From contig NZ_JAEQNB010000006.1 of assembly GCF_016722965.1 (NCBI RefSeq), positions 124,001-188,000 of the forward strand: 64,000 nucleotides of DNA, in the 5' to 3' direction. The notes under the pieces are model-generated. The model saw nothing but the letters and a program-made list of their open reading frames with translations. It was not told where the DNA came from and did not search any database. This document shows, piece after piece, positions 22,301 to 29,935 of this stretch. Every line of letters starts with the position of its first letter. Position 1 is the stretch's first letter. The stretch comes from Tumebacillus amylolyticus. GTDB lineage: Bacteria > Bacillota > Bacilli > Tumebacillales > Tumebacillaceae. The position numbers were made by a program, and so were the translations under genes.

Positions 22301-23983
22301 ATGAAAAAATGGAAAGTTTGGCTGGCGATGACCGCCGTTCTTTGCACGACGAGCATGATCCCGCCAAAAGCAGAAGCTTGCAGTTGCGTCTCAATCTTCA
22401 ACGACGACCGTGACATGGCATCCTACGCAACCACAGGAGTCCTTTATCTAAACGGCAAAGGTATCCTGCAAGGGGACAGCGAGCACAATTTTCACCCAAG
22501 CGCGTCGATCACCCGTGAAGAAATGGCGGTCGTTTTAGCAAAAACGCTCCAGATCGCGCCTGTGGACGCTCCTTCCACGACTCCGACTTTCTCTGACGTA
22601 CCTGCAAACGGGTGGAGCTTCGGCTACGTCCAAGGAGTCGCGCACGCCGGCCTCATGGTCGGGGATGAAAAAGGGAACTTCAACCCGCAACAACCGATCA
22701 CGCGTGAAGAACTCGCCGCTACGCTGATTCGGGCGATGAAACTCGACGTGACCGGACGTGGGAAAAATCTCAATGTCGCCGACCAAGCAAGCGTCTCGAC
22801 CTGGGCCCGCGATGCGGTGCAAGCCGCGCTGGAAACGGGCTTGATGCATGGAGACACCCCGACGACCTTCAACCCGCAAGCAACGGCGGAACGCCAGCAA
22901 GTCGCGGTGGTGATCTTCAACTATCTCATGCGTCAAGGCGTGCAGGAGAAGTTGAATTTGCGGATGCAAGCGATTCATGAGAAGAACCTCGACAAGTTCC
23001 TCACCACGCTCGACCCGGACCAAGCAAGAGGTGCTTACAAAGTCGAGCAAACCCACTGGTTCCAAGACCTGATCGGCAGTTCGATCGCCGACTACAAAGT
23101 CGAAGTTCTCGACATCAAAGTCAATCCGCCGATGACGCTCGACGTCACCCTGCACCAAACGTACACGATGGACGGGAAGCCTTATGAGCTGACCTACCAC
23201 GAACACTACAACTACTACGGAGAAGGGATGTATGACGCCGGAGAACTGCTCGATGAACTGCGCTCCTCACACTTTGTCGTCCAGTACGCGCCGGAGGACA
23301 AAGCAACGGCGGAAAAAGTGCGCGACGATGCAGAAGCCGCGTATGCAGATTTGCAAGCGATCTACCCGCATCAGGAGCCGGCGGGGAAGCAACTGGGCAT
23401 CAAACTGTATCACGACCCGGAATTCCTCCGACAATCTGTGAAGCTCTCGTTTGCGTGGCAGTTCATCGGCTGGTATGAGTACGGCGAATCGATCAAGCTC
23501 AGTTCGCAACGGGGACCGACGGAGTACTACCAACGCACCATCGAGCACGAGATGGTACACGAACTCACCGTCGGCCAATCGAACAACAACCTTCCCTACT
23601 GGTTCGCCGAAGGTCTCGCCACGTATTACACAGATTTGATGCAAGATGGCGGGCCGCTGTTGACCAAACCGTACATGTCGATCGCCGACTTGGAGAAAAT
23701 CAACCTCGAAACCTTGACCGACAACCAAGAGGTCAGCATCTATTACAACACCTCAGGCCACATCGTGAAATTCCTCGCCAGACAATACGGCGAAGACAAA
23801 GTCCGCGAACTGGTCCAAAGGCTCGGCTCCTATCCGTACCAAGAGGGAACGGCAAGCGTGAACGACACCGAAAGCCTGAAACGTCTGCACGAAACCCTGC
23901 CGAAAATCTTCGGCGGCAAAACGCTCGAACAACTCGACACCGAATGGCAGGCCTGGATCAAGAACCTGCAGGAAAACCACTAA
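22301..23983 (+). CDS. S-layer-homology protein with gluzincin peptidase domain
   Basis: 560 residues, ATG at 22301 behind AAAGGAGAT. The signal peptide ends near residue 26 (PKAEA-C). Three SLH repeats (about 35-90, 95-150, 155-215) carry ITREEMAVVLAKTL and ITREELAATLIRAM and should bind pyruvylated secondary wall polymer. A middle ~130-residue domain (EKNLDKFLTTLDPDQ) is followed by a peptidase-MA-like domain: HEMVHELT (~416, zinc HExxH) and WFAEGLATYYTD (~434, downstream Glu of a gluzincin). It is likely a surface-anchored metallopeptidase; the substrate is unknown. Confidence 0.85.
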   Translation: MKKWKVWLAMTAVLCTTSMIPPKAEACSCVSIFNDDRDMASYATTGVLYLNGKGILQGDSEHNFHPSASITREEMAVVLAKTLQIAPVDAPSTTPTFSDVPANGWSFGYVQGVAHAGLMVGDEKGNFNPQQPITREELAATLIRAMKLDVTGRGKNLNVADQASVSTWARDAVQAALETGLMHGDTPTTFNPQATAERQQVAVVIFNYLMRQGVQEKLNLRMQAIHEKNLDKFLTTLDPDQARGAYKVEQTHWFQDLIGSSIADYKVEVLDIKVNPPMTLDVTLHQTYTMDGKPYELTYHEHYNYYGEGMYDAGELLDELRSSHFVVQYAPEDKATAEKVRDDAEAAYADLQAIYPHQEPAGKQLGIKLYHDPEFLRQSVKLSFAWQFIGWYEYGESIKLSSQRGPTEYYQRTIEHEMVHELTVGQSNNNLPYWFAEGLATYYTDLMQDGGPLLTKPYMSIADLEKINLETLTDNQEVSIYYNTSGHIVKFLARQYGEDKVRELVQRLGSYPYQEGTASVNDTESLKRLHETLPKIFGGKTLEQLDTEWQAWIKNLQENH

Positions 23984-23984
23984 G

Positions 23985-24030
23985 AAAAAAGCCCGTGACC
24001 GCAAAGTTGCGGCGACGGGCTTTTTTTTTC
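23985..24030 (+). terminator. Terminator after the SLH peptidase gene
   Basis: GCCCGT-CCGCAA pairs with TTGCGG-ACGGGC, followed by T9. Confidence 0.9.
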
Positions 24031-24093
24031 AAGAACGACGGGCATGTATAGTCACTTTTCCGAGCGGGTAAGGTACAGATGGGATGAGGACAA

Positions 24094-24303
24094 TCAATTT
24101 CCTTTTTTGCCAGCAGATGTCGTCAGGCGCAGTTGGTTTTGACGGCATTTGACTTCTTGAACCGGCGAGGGCCGGTTCATCATGCCCGGGTTGCCCCAGC
24201 GCTCGGCCGTGAGCAAGTCGGTCAAACCCAATTCTTCCGCCATCAGCTCAGCAAACCGTTTGATGCCCTCGGCGGAGACCGTACTCTCAGTGGAAGTTGT
24301 CAT
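24094..24303 (-). CDS. Small soluble protein, unknown
   Basis: 69 residues. The ATG at 24303 lies six bases after AAGGGGGTG; the in-frame GTG at 24312 is part of that site. The sequence begins MTTSTESTVSAEGIKRFAEL, has an amphipathic helix FAELMAEELGLTDLL and a basic tail ending SAGKKGN. No family or motif recognised. It is alone on the minus strand between convergent and divergent genes, which argues for a real, independently expressed gene, but evidence is limited to the good ribosome-binding site. Confidence 0.5.
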   Translation of the reverse strand: MTTSTESTVSAEGIKRFAELMAEELGLTDLLTAERWGNPGMMNRPSPVQEVKCRQNQLRLTTSAGKKGN

Positions 24304-24445
24304 CCGGTTCACCCCCTTGGTGTGGTGACGTTAGTATTGCCGACGCCTCGTTTGCTATGTTGAGTGCTTTTTACCATTCGGACGGCAGACGATTCCTGCC
24401 CACCGTGGTACAATGGGCAGGGAACAGGAAAGGAGCAGTGACCGA

Positions 24446-25204
24446 ATGAGAATCTTGATCAGCAATGACGATGGCATCCAAGCGGACGGCATCCGCGTAC
24501 TGGCTCAGGAACTGACGCAGCTCGGCGACGTGTTTGTCGTGGCGCCGAATCGCCAGCGCAGCGCCGCCGGTCACGGCATCACCTTACATAAACCACTGTT
24601 TTTGGAAGAGCATGACTTGGGACCCGGCGTCCACGCCTACGGACTGAGCGGAACGCCTGCCGACTGCATCAAGTTTGGCGTCAGCGAACTGATGAAGGAC
24701 GCGCGTCCCGATTTCGTCGTATCAGGAATCAACGCGGGGAGCAACCTAGGGAATGATGTGATCTACTCCGGCACCGTTTCCGCTGCCATCGAAGGCTCGA
24801 TCCAAGGGATGCCGGCCATCGCCGTCTCCCAATGTGGAAGCGAACCGTACGACTACGCGGGCGCGGCGCACTTCACATCGCGTCTGATTCGAGAGGTCAT
24901 GCAAAAAGGTCTCGACCCGGACACGATCTTAAACGTCAACTACCCGTCGTGTGACCCTCAACAGGTGCAAGGCGTCCGGATCACGACGGTTGGCAAGCGA
25001 CGCTATCTCAACCATTACGACAAGCGGACCAACCCGCGCGGTGTCCCGTACTACTGGCTGGCCGGCCCGCTCAAAGACCTGCCGCTGGAGTCCGACTCCG
25101 ACATTCGCGCCGTTCGCGAGGGCTACGTCTCCGTCTCGCCTGTACACTTTGACTTCTCGTACCGGCAGATGATCGACTCCCTCAAGACGTGGTCGCTTGA
25201 ATAA
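24446..25204 (+). CDS. surE: 5'/3'-nucleotidase SurE
   Basis: 252 residues, ATG at 24446 after GAAAGGAGC. SurE features: MRILISNDDGIQADGIRVLA (metal-binding DD at 8-9), VVAPNRQRSAAGHGIT (Ser/Asn metal site), VSGINAGSNLGNDVIYSGTV (~93-112) and EGYVSVSPVHFDFSY at the end. It hydrolyses nucleoside monophosphates and some polyphosphates under stress or in stationary phase. A TACAAT -10-like hexamer lies ~35 bases upstream. It heads an operon with ypmA and ypmB (26- and 17-base gaps). Confidence 0.95.
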   Translation: MRILISNDDGIQADGIRVLAQELTQLGDVFVVAPNRQRSAAGHGITLHKPLFLEEHDLGPGVHAYGLSGTPADCIKFGVSELMKDARPDFVVSGINAGSNLGNDVIYSGTVSAAIEGSIQGMPAIAVSQCGSEPYDYAGAAHFTSRLIREVMQKGLDPDTILNVNYPSCDPQQVQGVRITTVGKRRYLNHYDKRTNPRGVPYYWLAGPLKDLPLESDSDIRAVREGYVSVSPVHFDFSYRQMIDSLKTWSLE

Positions 25205-25230
25205 CGCAACTTAACAAGGAGGAGCGCTCG

Positions 25231-25410
25231 ATGGAAACCACCGAACATGTGACGATTGCGAACGTTGACCTGCCCAACCCTGTTGAACTGTATCAGGTGG
25301 TCGATTTCTTGAACCACACGCTGAAGGACTGGAATTTGCTGTTCGGACTCAGCAAAGGCGAGGAGCAAGGCGATCTGCAACTGATCGTGTACGAGGAGAG
25401 GAAACAGTAA
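25231..25410 (+). CDS. ypmA: YpmA-like small protein (DUF4264)
   Basis: 59 residues, ATG at 25231 behind AAGGAGGAGCG. The sequence VDLPNPVELYQVVDFLNHTL followed by LLFGLSKGEEQGDLQLIVYE fits the small soluble YpmA family of Bacillus, which lies between dinG and ypmB there. Function unknown. Here it sits between surE and ypmB, so the ypmA-ypmB pair is kept while dinG has been separated by about 13 kb. Confidence 0.75.
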   Translation: METTEHVTIANVDLPNPVELYQVVDFLNHTLKDWNLLFGLSKGEEQGDLQLIVYEERKQ

Positions 25411-25427
25411 CCGAGCGTCAAACAACC

Positions 25428-25988
25428 ATGAAGAGATATGTTTGGATCAGTTTGTTGGTGCTGACGGTTCTGATCGCGGGAGCCGTCTTTGCCGTGCGTG
25501 AGGTCACGTATGCCCAGTTCACCGGGGCGGAAGTCGATGCACAGGCGGCGCTGGATCACACCGTTTTGAACCAAGTCAAGGAAGCCACCCCGTACACCGG
25601 GGGGATGAACGGGTTCTTGTTTGCCGGGCCTGACAAGCAAGGGCGTCAGGTGTATGTCTGGAGTGCGCAGGGCAAAGTGCTCGCCACCGTCTACGCAGAC
25701 CAGGGGCTGTCGAAGGACCAAGCGGTCGCGGCTGCCAAGAAACCGGTCTGGGGCAAGCAACTCGTCCGCGCCGAGCTCAAGAACCAAGCGCTTCAACCGC
25801 TCGTCGATGTCCTGCACGCCACACCGGGACCGGTACTGCCCGATGTGGAAACCGAGTACAAGACGGCGCCCAGCAAATTTGTCTGGGAAATCTACGGCAA
25901 GATGGCCAACGGCGATACCGGCTACACCTATCTGGATTTCAAGAGCGGGGAAGTGCTCTGGCAAGTCTTGCTCACGGAGCCGAAGTAA
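25428..25988 (+). CDS. ypmB: YpmB-like membrane-anchored protein (PepSY-like, DUF5590)
   Basis: 186 residues, ATG at 25428. Residues ~5-25 (ISLLVLTVLIAGAVFAV) form an N-terminal membrane anchor. The extracytoplasmic part has two PepSY-like halves: YVWSAQGKVLATVYADQGLS and FVWEIYGKMANGDTGYTYLDF, the second with the typical VLW ending. It matches YpmB of Bacillus in length, topology and position after ypmA. Its role is unknown; PepSY domains often inhibit or regulate extracellular peptidases. Last gene of the surE operon. Confidence 0.8.
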   Translation: MKRYVWISLLVLTVLIAGAVFAVREVTYAQFTGAEVDAQAALDHTVLNQVKEATPYTGGMNGFLFAGPDKQGRQVYVWSAQGKVLATVYADQGLSKDQAVAAAKKPVWGKQLVRAELKNQALQPLVDVLHATPGPVLPDVETEYKTAPSKFVWEIYGKMANGDTGYTYLDFKSGEVLWQVLLTEPK

Positions 25989-26001
25989 GGTATTTTTTCA
26001 T

Positions 26002-26045
26002 AAAAAAGCACGCGGCCGAGCACGTTCGGCACGCGTGCTTTTTTC
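26002..26045 (+). terminator. Terminator after ypmB
   Basis: AAAAGCACGCG-CCGA pairs with TCGG-CGCGTGCTTTT. Confidence 0.9.
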
Positions 26046-26081
26046 CTGTAGACTCCTAAACCTGAGTTCGGAGGGCTGTGC

Positions 26082-26087
26082 TATAAT
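26082..26087 (+). promoter_or_regulatory. Candidate -10 of the FtsH-like operon
   Basis: TATAAT preceded by TGTGC, 41 bases before the ATG at 26128. No strong -35 was found 16-18 bases upstream. Confidence 0.4.
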
Positions 26088-26127
26088 GATGACATTATGT
26101 TAACAGTCAACGAGGAGGGATGTATCG

Positions 26128-26670
26128 ATGTCTCGAATTCGCATCGTACCGGTCATTGTCAGTTTGTTGGTCGCCTTTTCGTTGTTGTTCGGTGGTTGGG
26201 AGATGTACGCAAAGTTCGGCTTGGTGCGCCCCCTCGAAGAACAACTGAAAGCTGATCCGGCTGTGACCCAAGTGGAATCTGTCGTAGATGGCGCAGACCG
26301 CTCGCTGAAAGTCACCGTCAAACCGGTCGACGATCTGCAAGCGACCTATGAAAACTTGCAAAACATCGCGGAAACGGCGCTCGGCTCCCAAGTGAAACTG
26401 GAGCTCGTCGATACCCGCGGCGAAGAGTTGAAAAAGGAATACCGTGACATCCAACCGATTCTCTACAGCGGCATGGTCAAAGGCGATTTCCCGCAGATGA
26501 TCCAAGACGCCGTGCAGACGGTCTCCAAGGATGGCACGAAAGCGCAAGTGTCGATGAACGACACCTATATTTTTGTTTCTCTGCAAAAAGACGGCCGTTT
26601 CCTCTACGAGGTTCTGCCGTATCATGAGGTGACCGCATTCGGTACCCTTCAGGGGGTGACGTCGCTGTGA
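26128..26670 (+). CDS. Single-pass membrane protein, partner of the FtsH-like protease
   Basis: 180 residues, ATG at 26128 behind GAGGAGGG. One N-terminal membrane segment (VPVIVSLLVAFSLLFGGWEM, ~7-26) precedes a ~150-residue domain predicted outside the membrane, with an alternating strand/helix pattern (TQVESVVDGADRSLKVTVKP; ALGSQVKLELVDTRGEEL). I know no family for it. The stop overlaps the GTG of the FtsH-like gene (GTGA), so the two are translationally coupled. FtsH normally has an extracytoplasmic domain between its two membrane helices; the neighbour lacks that, so this protein may supply it. That is inference. Confidence 0.65.
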   Translation: MSRIRIVPVIVSLLVAFSLLFGGWEMYAKFGLVRPLEEQLKADPAVTQVESVVDGADRSLKVTVKPVDDLQATYENLQNIAETALGSQVKLELVDTRGEELKKEYRDIQPILYSGMVKGDFPQMIQDAVQTVSKDGTKAQVSMNDTYIFVSLQKDGRFLYEVLPYHEVTAFGTLQGVTSL

Positions 26671-28175
26671 AAAACTACTTCAAAGAGCTGATCTTGGGCG
26701 TGGGTCTTGCTGTGACGGCCTTCGTCGGATTGACATTTCGCTTTAACGTGCTGCCGGTTTTGATGCTGGTCGCGATTCTGTTCACCATTGCGATTCTTCT
26801 CGATAAAAACAAATCGGCCGCAGCGGGCGCGTCTCATGAAGTCGCGAAGTCGCACCGTGTGGAATTTGAGCATATCGGCGGTCAGGACATGGCGAAGCGC
26901 GAGATGATGGAAGCGCTCGACTTCCTGCGCCACCGTGACAAAATCAAGGAACTCGGCATCCGTCCGCTCAAAGGCATCATCTTGACGGGCCCTCCGGGCA
27001 CCGGCAAGACCTTGCTGGCAAAAGCTGCCGCAAGCTACACCGATTCGGCGTTCGTCTCGGCGTCCGGTTCTGAGTTTGTGGAAATGTACGTCGGTGTCGG
27101 GGCGTCCCGTGTGCGCGAACTGTTCAAAAAAGCGCGCATGATCGCGAAAAAAGAAGGCAAAGACTCCGCCATCGTGTTCATCGACGAAATCGACGTCATC
27201 GGCGGCAAGCGCGGCGGGAACTCGGGTCACCAAGAGTATGACCAGACCCTGAACCAGCTCTTGACCGAGATGGACGGCATGGGGACCACATCGTCTCCGT
27301 TCGTCCTCGTTGTGGCGGCGACCAACCGTCTCGACATCCTCGACCCGGCGCTGATCCGTCCGGGCCGTTTCGACCGTCAGATCAAAGTCGATCTCCCGGA
27401 CAAAGCGGGCCGTCTGGCGATCTTGGAGATCCAGACCCGCAACAAACCGCTGGCTGACGGTGTCAACCTCGAACAGGTTGCCCGCGAAACCTACGGTTTC
27501 TCCGGGGCGCAACTGGAATCGCTGTGCAACGAGGCGGCGATTCTCGCGATGCGTGAGGAGAAAGCGTCCGTGGAACAACTGCACTTCCGCGATTCTGTGG
27601 ACAAGGTCTTGCTCGGGGAACGCACCGGCAAGCGCCCGCGCCAAGAAGAGTTGGAGCGCGTCTCGGTCCACGAATTGGGCCATGCGATCACCGCAGAACT
27701 CGTTCGCAGCCACTCCGTTTCGCACATCACGATCGCCCCGCGCGGCAACGCGCTCGGTTTCGTGCGTCAAGTGCCGGAATCGGACGGCTACCTGTACACC
27801 AAGGACCAGTTGATCAACCAGATCATCATCGCTCTCGGCGGTACGGTCTCGGAAGAACTGATCTACGGCAACCGCTCCACCGGGGCGCAAGGCGATATCC
27901 AACAAGCGACCAACATGGCACGCACCATCGTCGCCTGCGGGCTGTCGAGCCTCGGCATCGTCGACATCGACAACCTGCAGAAGAACATCCTCGACGAGGA
28001 AATCCGCCGCATCTTCGCCGATGTGGAAGAGATGACCCGTCGCATGCTCGCTCCGTACGAAGAAGGCATTCGCAACCTGTCTGTCGATCTCGTGCGCGAG
28101 GAGAACATGACCGGGGACGACTTCCGCGAATGGCTCCGTGTAAATAAAAAAGCAGAAGAAGCTCTGGCTGTTTAA
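26667..28175 (+). CDS. FtsH-like AAA+ membrane metalloprotease lacking the extracytoplasmic domain
   Basis: 502 residues from the GTG at 26667 (SD AGGGGGTG). Two membrane helices (about 8-24 and 28-45) are separated by only a few residues, then the AAA+ module: GPPGTGKT (~109-116), Walker B IVFIDEID (~169-176) and DPALIRPGRFDRQ with arginine finger region. The M41 peptidase has HELGH (~334-338) and GAQGDIQQAT with the third zinc ligand Asp. Standard FtsH is ~600-650 residues with HEAGH and a ~75-residue outer loop, so this is a short paralogue. It probably degrades membrane or cytosolic substrates chosen with its upstream partner. Confidence 0.88.
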   Translation: MKNYFKELILGVGLAVTAFVGLTFRFNVLPVLMLVAILFTIAILLDKNKSAAAGASHEVAKSHRVEFEHIGGQDMAKREMMEALDFLRHRDKIKELGIRPLKGIILTGPPGTGKTLLAKAAASYTDSAFVSASGSEFVEMYVGVGASRVRELFKKARMIAKKEGKDSAIVFIDEIDVIGGKRGGNSGHQEYDQTLNQLLTEMDGMGTTSSPFVLVVAATNRLDILDPALIRPGRFDRQIKVDLPDKAGRLAILEIQTRNKPLADGVNLEQVARETYGFSGAQLESLCNEAAILAMREEKASVEQLHFRDSVDKVLLGERTGKRPRQEELERVSVHELGHAITAELVRSHSVSHITIAPRGNALGFVRQVPESDGYLYTKDQLINQIIIALGGTVSEELIYGNRSTGAQGDIQQATNMARTIVACGLSSLGIVDIDNLQKNILDEEIRRIFADVEEMTRRMLAPYEEGIRNLSVDLVREENMTGDDFREWLRVNKKAEEALAV

Positions 28176-28193
28176 TCAGTCAGAGTTTTTTTA
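28160..28193 (+). terminator. Terminator overlapping the end of the FtsH-like gene
   Basis: CTCTGGCTG pairs with CAGTCAGAG (one G:T), followed by T7. The left arm lies within the last codons and the stop is in the loop. Confidence 0.75.
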
Positions 28194-28307
28194 ACATTTA
28201 CACAATATACTGGCAATAGGGTGATAGATGTGGTATTCTGTTTTTGGGATAAATGTTTTTTAATGATTTGTTGACCATTCGGTTCACACCTGAGAGGAGC
28301 GCTCCAC

Positions 28308-28457
28308 ATGACAGATTTAAATCTCTGGTTATTCATCGTAGTTGTTGCTGCCTCGATGCTCTACCTCTACGCTCGCATGAACCGCCAGATCCAAGATCGG
28401 GCACCGATGAAACGCAAGAAGAAACAGAAAGCGGAAGACCGCTTAATCGTATATTAA
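28308..28457 (+). CDS. Small single-pass membrane protein
   Basis: 49 residues, ATG at 28308 with GAGAGGAG ten bases upstream. Residues ~5-21 (NLWLFIVVVAASMLYLY) form one membrane helix; the cytosolic tail is strongly basic (MKRKKKQKAED) and ends LIVY. It has its own terminator. Function unknown; the layout resembles many small membrane regulators of Bacillota. Confidence 0.6.
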   Translation: MTDLNLWLFIVVVAASMLYLYARMNRQIQDRAPMKRKKKQKAEDRLIVY

Positions 28458-28495
28458 AAGACCTGCCGACGTGTTCGCGGCAGGTCTTTTTTTTG
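28456..28495. terminator. Bidirectional terminator
   Basis: AAAAGACCTGCCG pairs with CGGCAGGTCTTTT, T8 on the right and an A run on the left. It serves the small membrane protein and the convergent gene ending at 28502. Confidence 0.9.
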
Positions 28496-28501
28496 CGTTT
28501 T

Positions 28502-28912
28502 TTAGCCTTGATAAGGGACGAGCAGCACGGGGACGAACATGTCCTCGCCTTGCATGGTGAATTGGTTCGAGCTCGCGATCGAGTAAGTTTGACCCTCCAC
28601 GTAGACGAAGAACATGTAGGTGCCGTCCGCCACGTCGCGTACGATGGCTTGGTTTCCTTTGTAGGTCAGGTCGTTATGCGTCGTAAGCGCACCTGTGTTC
28701 ACGTTGAGGAGGGTCACGGCGTTCGGATAGACCACGATCCCGGTGTTTTTGTTGATAAAGGTCATCTTGACGGTGTGCAGGTTGGACTGGTCATCGGTGG
28801 TGGCCGTTACCGTTTGAGCCGGCGCCTTGTCTGCCGCCATCGCCATCGACGGAGCTTGGGAGACGAACAGTGCTGCTGCCAGTGCGGATACGAGAAGGGT
28901 TGCTTTTTTCAT
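28502..28912 (-). CDS. Secreted protein, unknown (beta-rich)
   Basis: 136 residues. ATG at 28912, nine bases after AAGGAG; an in-frame TTG at 28918 is less likely. Signal peptide with cleavage near AMA-ADK (~27). The mature ~108 residues contain TVKMTFINKNTGIVVYPNAV and GTYMFFVYVEGQTYSI, the alternating pattern of an immunoglobulin-like or carboxypeptidase-regulatory-like beta-sandwich. Probably extracellular; no enzyme motif. Monocistronic. Confidence 0.65.
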   Translation of the reverse strand: MKKATLLVSALAAALFVSQAPSMAMAADKAPAQTVTATTDDQSNLHTVKMTFINKNTGIVVYPNAVTLLNVNTGALTTHNDLTYKGNQAIVRDVADGTYMFFVYVEGQTYSIASSNQFTMQGEDMFVPVLLVPYQG

Positions 28913-29065
28913 AATCAATCACTCCTTATGTTATATCTACTCTAGTAGACGCAAAAATATGGAAAAAGTTACATAGTTTTCAAAAAAACCTCTCCTTGTT
29001 CAAAACGTGAGTCTTTTGGGCATCCTAATGAAAAGCATGATGTGAAGAGGCGCAAGGAGGCTTTT

Positions 29066-29935
29066 ATGAAGATACAAAAGATCGGCATCGTCGGAGCCGG
29101 GACGATGGGGCAAGGCTTGGCGGCCGCGATGGCGGGCAAAGGCGTGGAAGTGATCTTGCTGGATCGGACGGAGCAGGATCTGGAACATGCCAAACTCGGG
29201 CTGGAATTGTCCCTCGACCATCGGTTGGCGAAGTGGGGCATCACCGAGGCGGAGAAAAAGTCGATCCTCTCGCGGATCGTCCTTGGCACCAACGTGTCCC
29301 TGCTGCGCGACTGCGAAGTGGTCATCGAGTCGATCTGGGAGAACCTCGAAGACAAAATCGAGTTGCTCCTCGCCATTGAAAAGGAAGTCGGGCCTGAGGC
29401 GTTGCTCGCTACGAACACATCGACGCTTTCCATCACCGAACTGGCGGCGCAAACGGCGCATCCGGAGCGTGTGATCGGGTTGCATTTTCACTTTCCGGTT
29501 GATCGCCGTGAATTGGTGGAAGTCGTGCGGGGGTTGAAAACGTCGGAACGAACGGTGGAAAGCGCGTACCGTTTTCTCGAAGCGTTGGACAAAAAAGCGG
29601 TGCAGGTCTTTGAGTCACCGGGTTTTATCACGACCCGTTTGATGTTGCCGCTGATCAACGAAGCGGTGTTGATCTACGCCGAGGGTGTCGCGACGGCGGA
29701 GGACATCGACAAAGCGATGAAGCACGGCTTCGGGTTCCACATCGGGCCGTTGGAGTTGGCCGATCGGTTCGGTCTCGACACGGTGGTGGACATGTTGGAG
29801 GCGATGTTTCACGAAACGACCGACCCGCGCTACCGACCGGCAGCTTATCTGCGCAAACTGGTGCGCGGCGGCCTCTTGGGCACCAAAGTGCGCAAAGGCT
29901 TTTTTCAGTACGACGAATGGGGGGAACGGGCGTGA
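29066..29935 (+). CDS. 3-hydroxyacyl-CoA (3-hydroxybutyryl-CoA) dehydrogenase
   Basis: 289 residues, ATG at 29066, five bases after AAGGAGG. Rossmann NAD(P) site IGIVGAGTMGQGLAAAMAGK at the N terminus, then IESIWENLEDKIELL, NTSTLSITELA (catalytic Ser/Thr region) and GLHFHFPVDRRELVEVV (catalytic His; the usual motif is HFFNP). The C-terminal helical domain contains GFHIGPLELADRFGLD and ends GLLGTKVRKGFFQYDE. It interconverts 3-hydroxyacyl-CoA and 3-oxoacyl-CoA. The altered HFHFPVDRRELVE motif suggests a substrate other than standard butyryl intermediates. The stop overlaps the acetate kinase start (GTGA). Confidence 0.85.
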   Translation: MKIQKIGIVGAGTMGQGLAAAMAGKGVEVILLDRTEQDLEHAKLGLELSLDHRLAKWGITEAEKKSILSRIVLGTNVSLLRDCEVVIESIWENLEDKIELLLAIEKEVGPEALLATNTSTLSITELAAQTAHPERVIGLHFHFPVDRRELVEVVRGLKTSERTVESAYRFLEALDKKAVQVFESPGFITTRLMLPLINEAVLIYAEGVATAEDIDKAMKHGFGFHIGPLELADRFGLDTVVDMLEAMFHETTDPRYRPAAYLRKLVRGGLLGTKVRKGFFQYDEWGERA

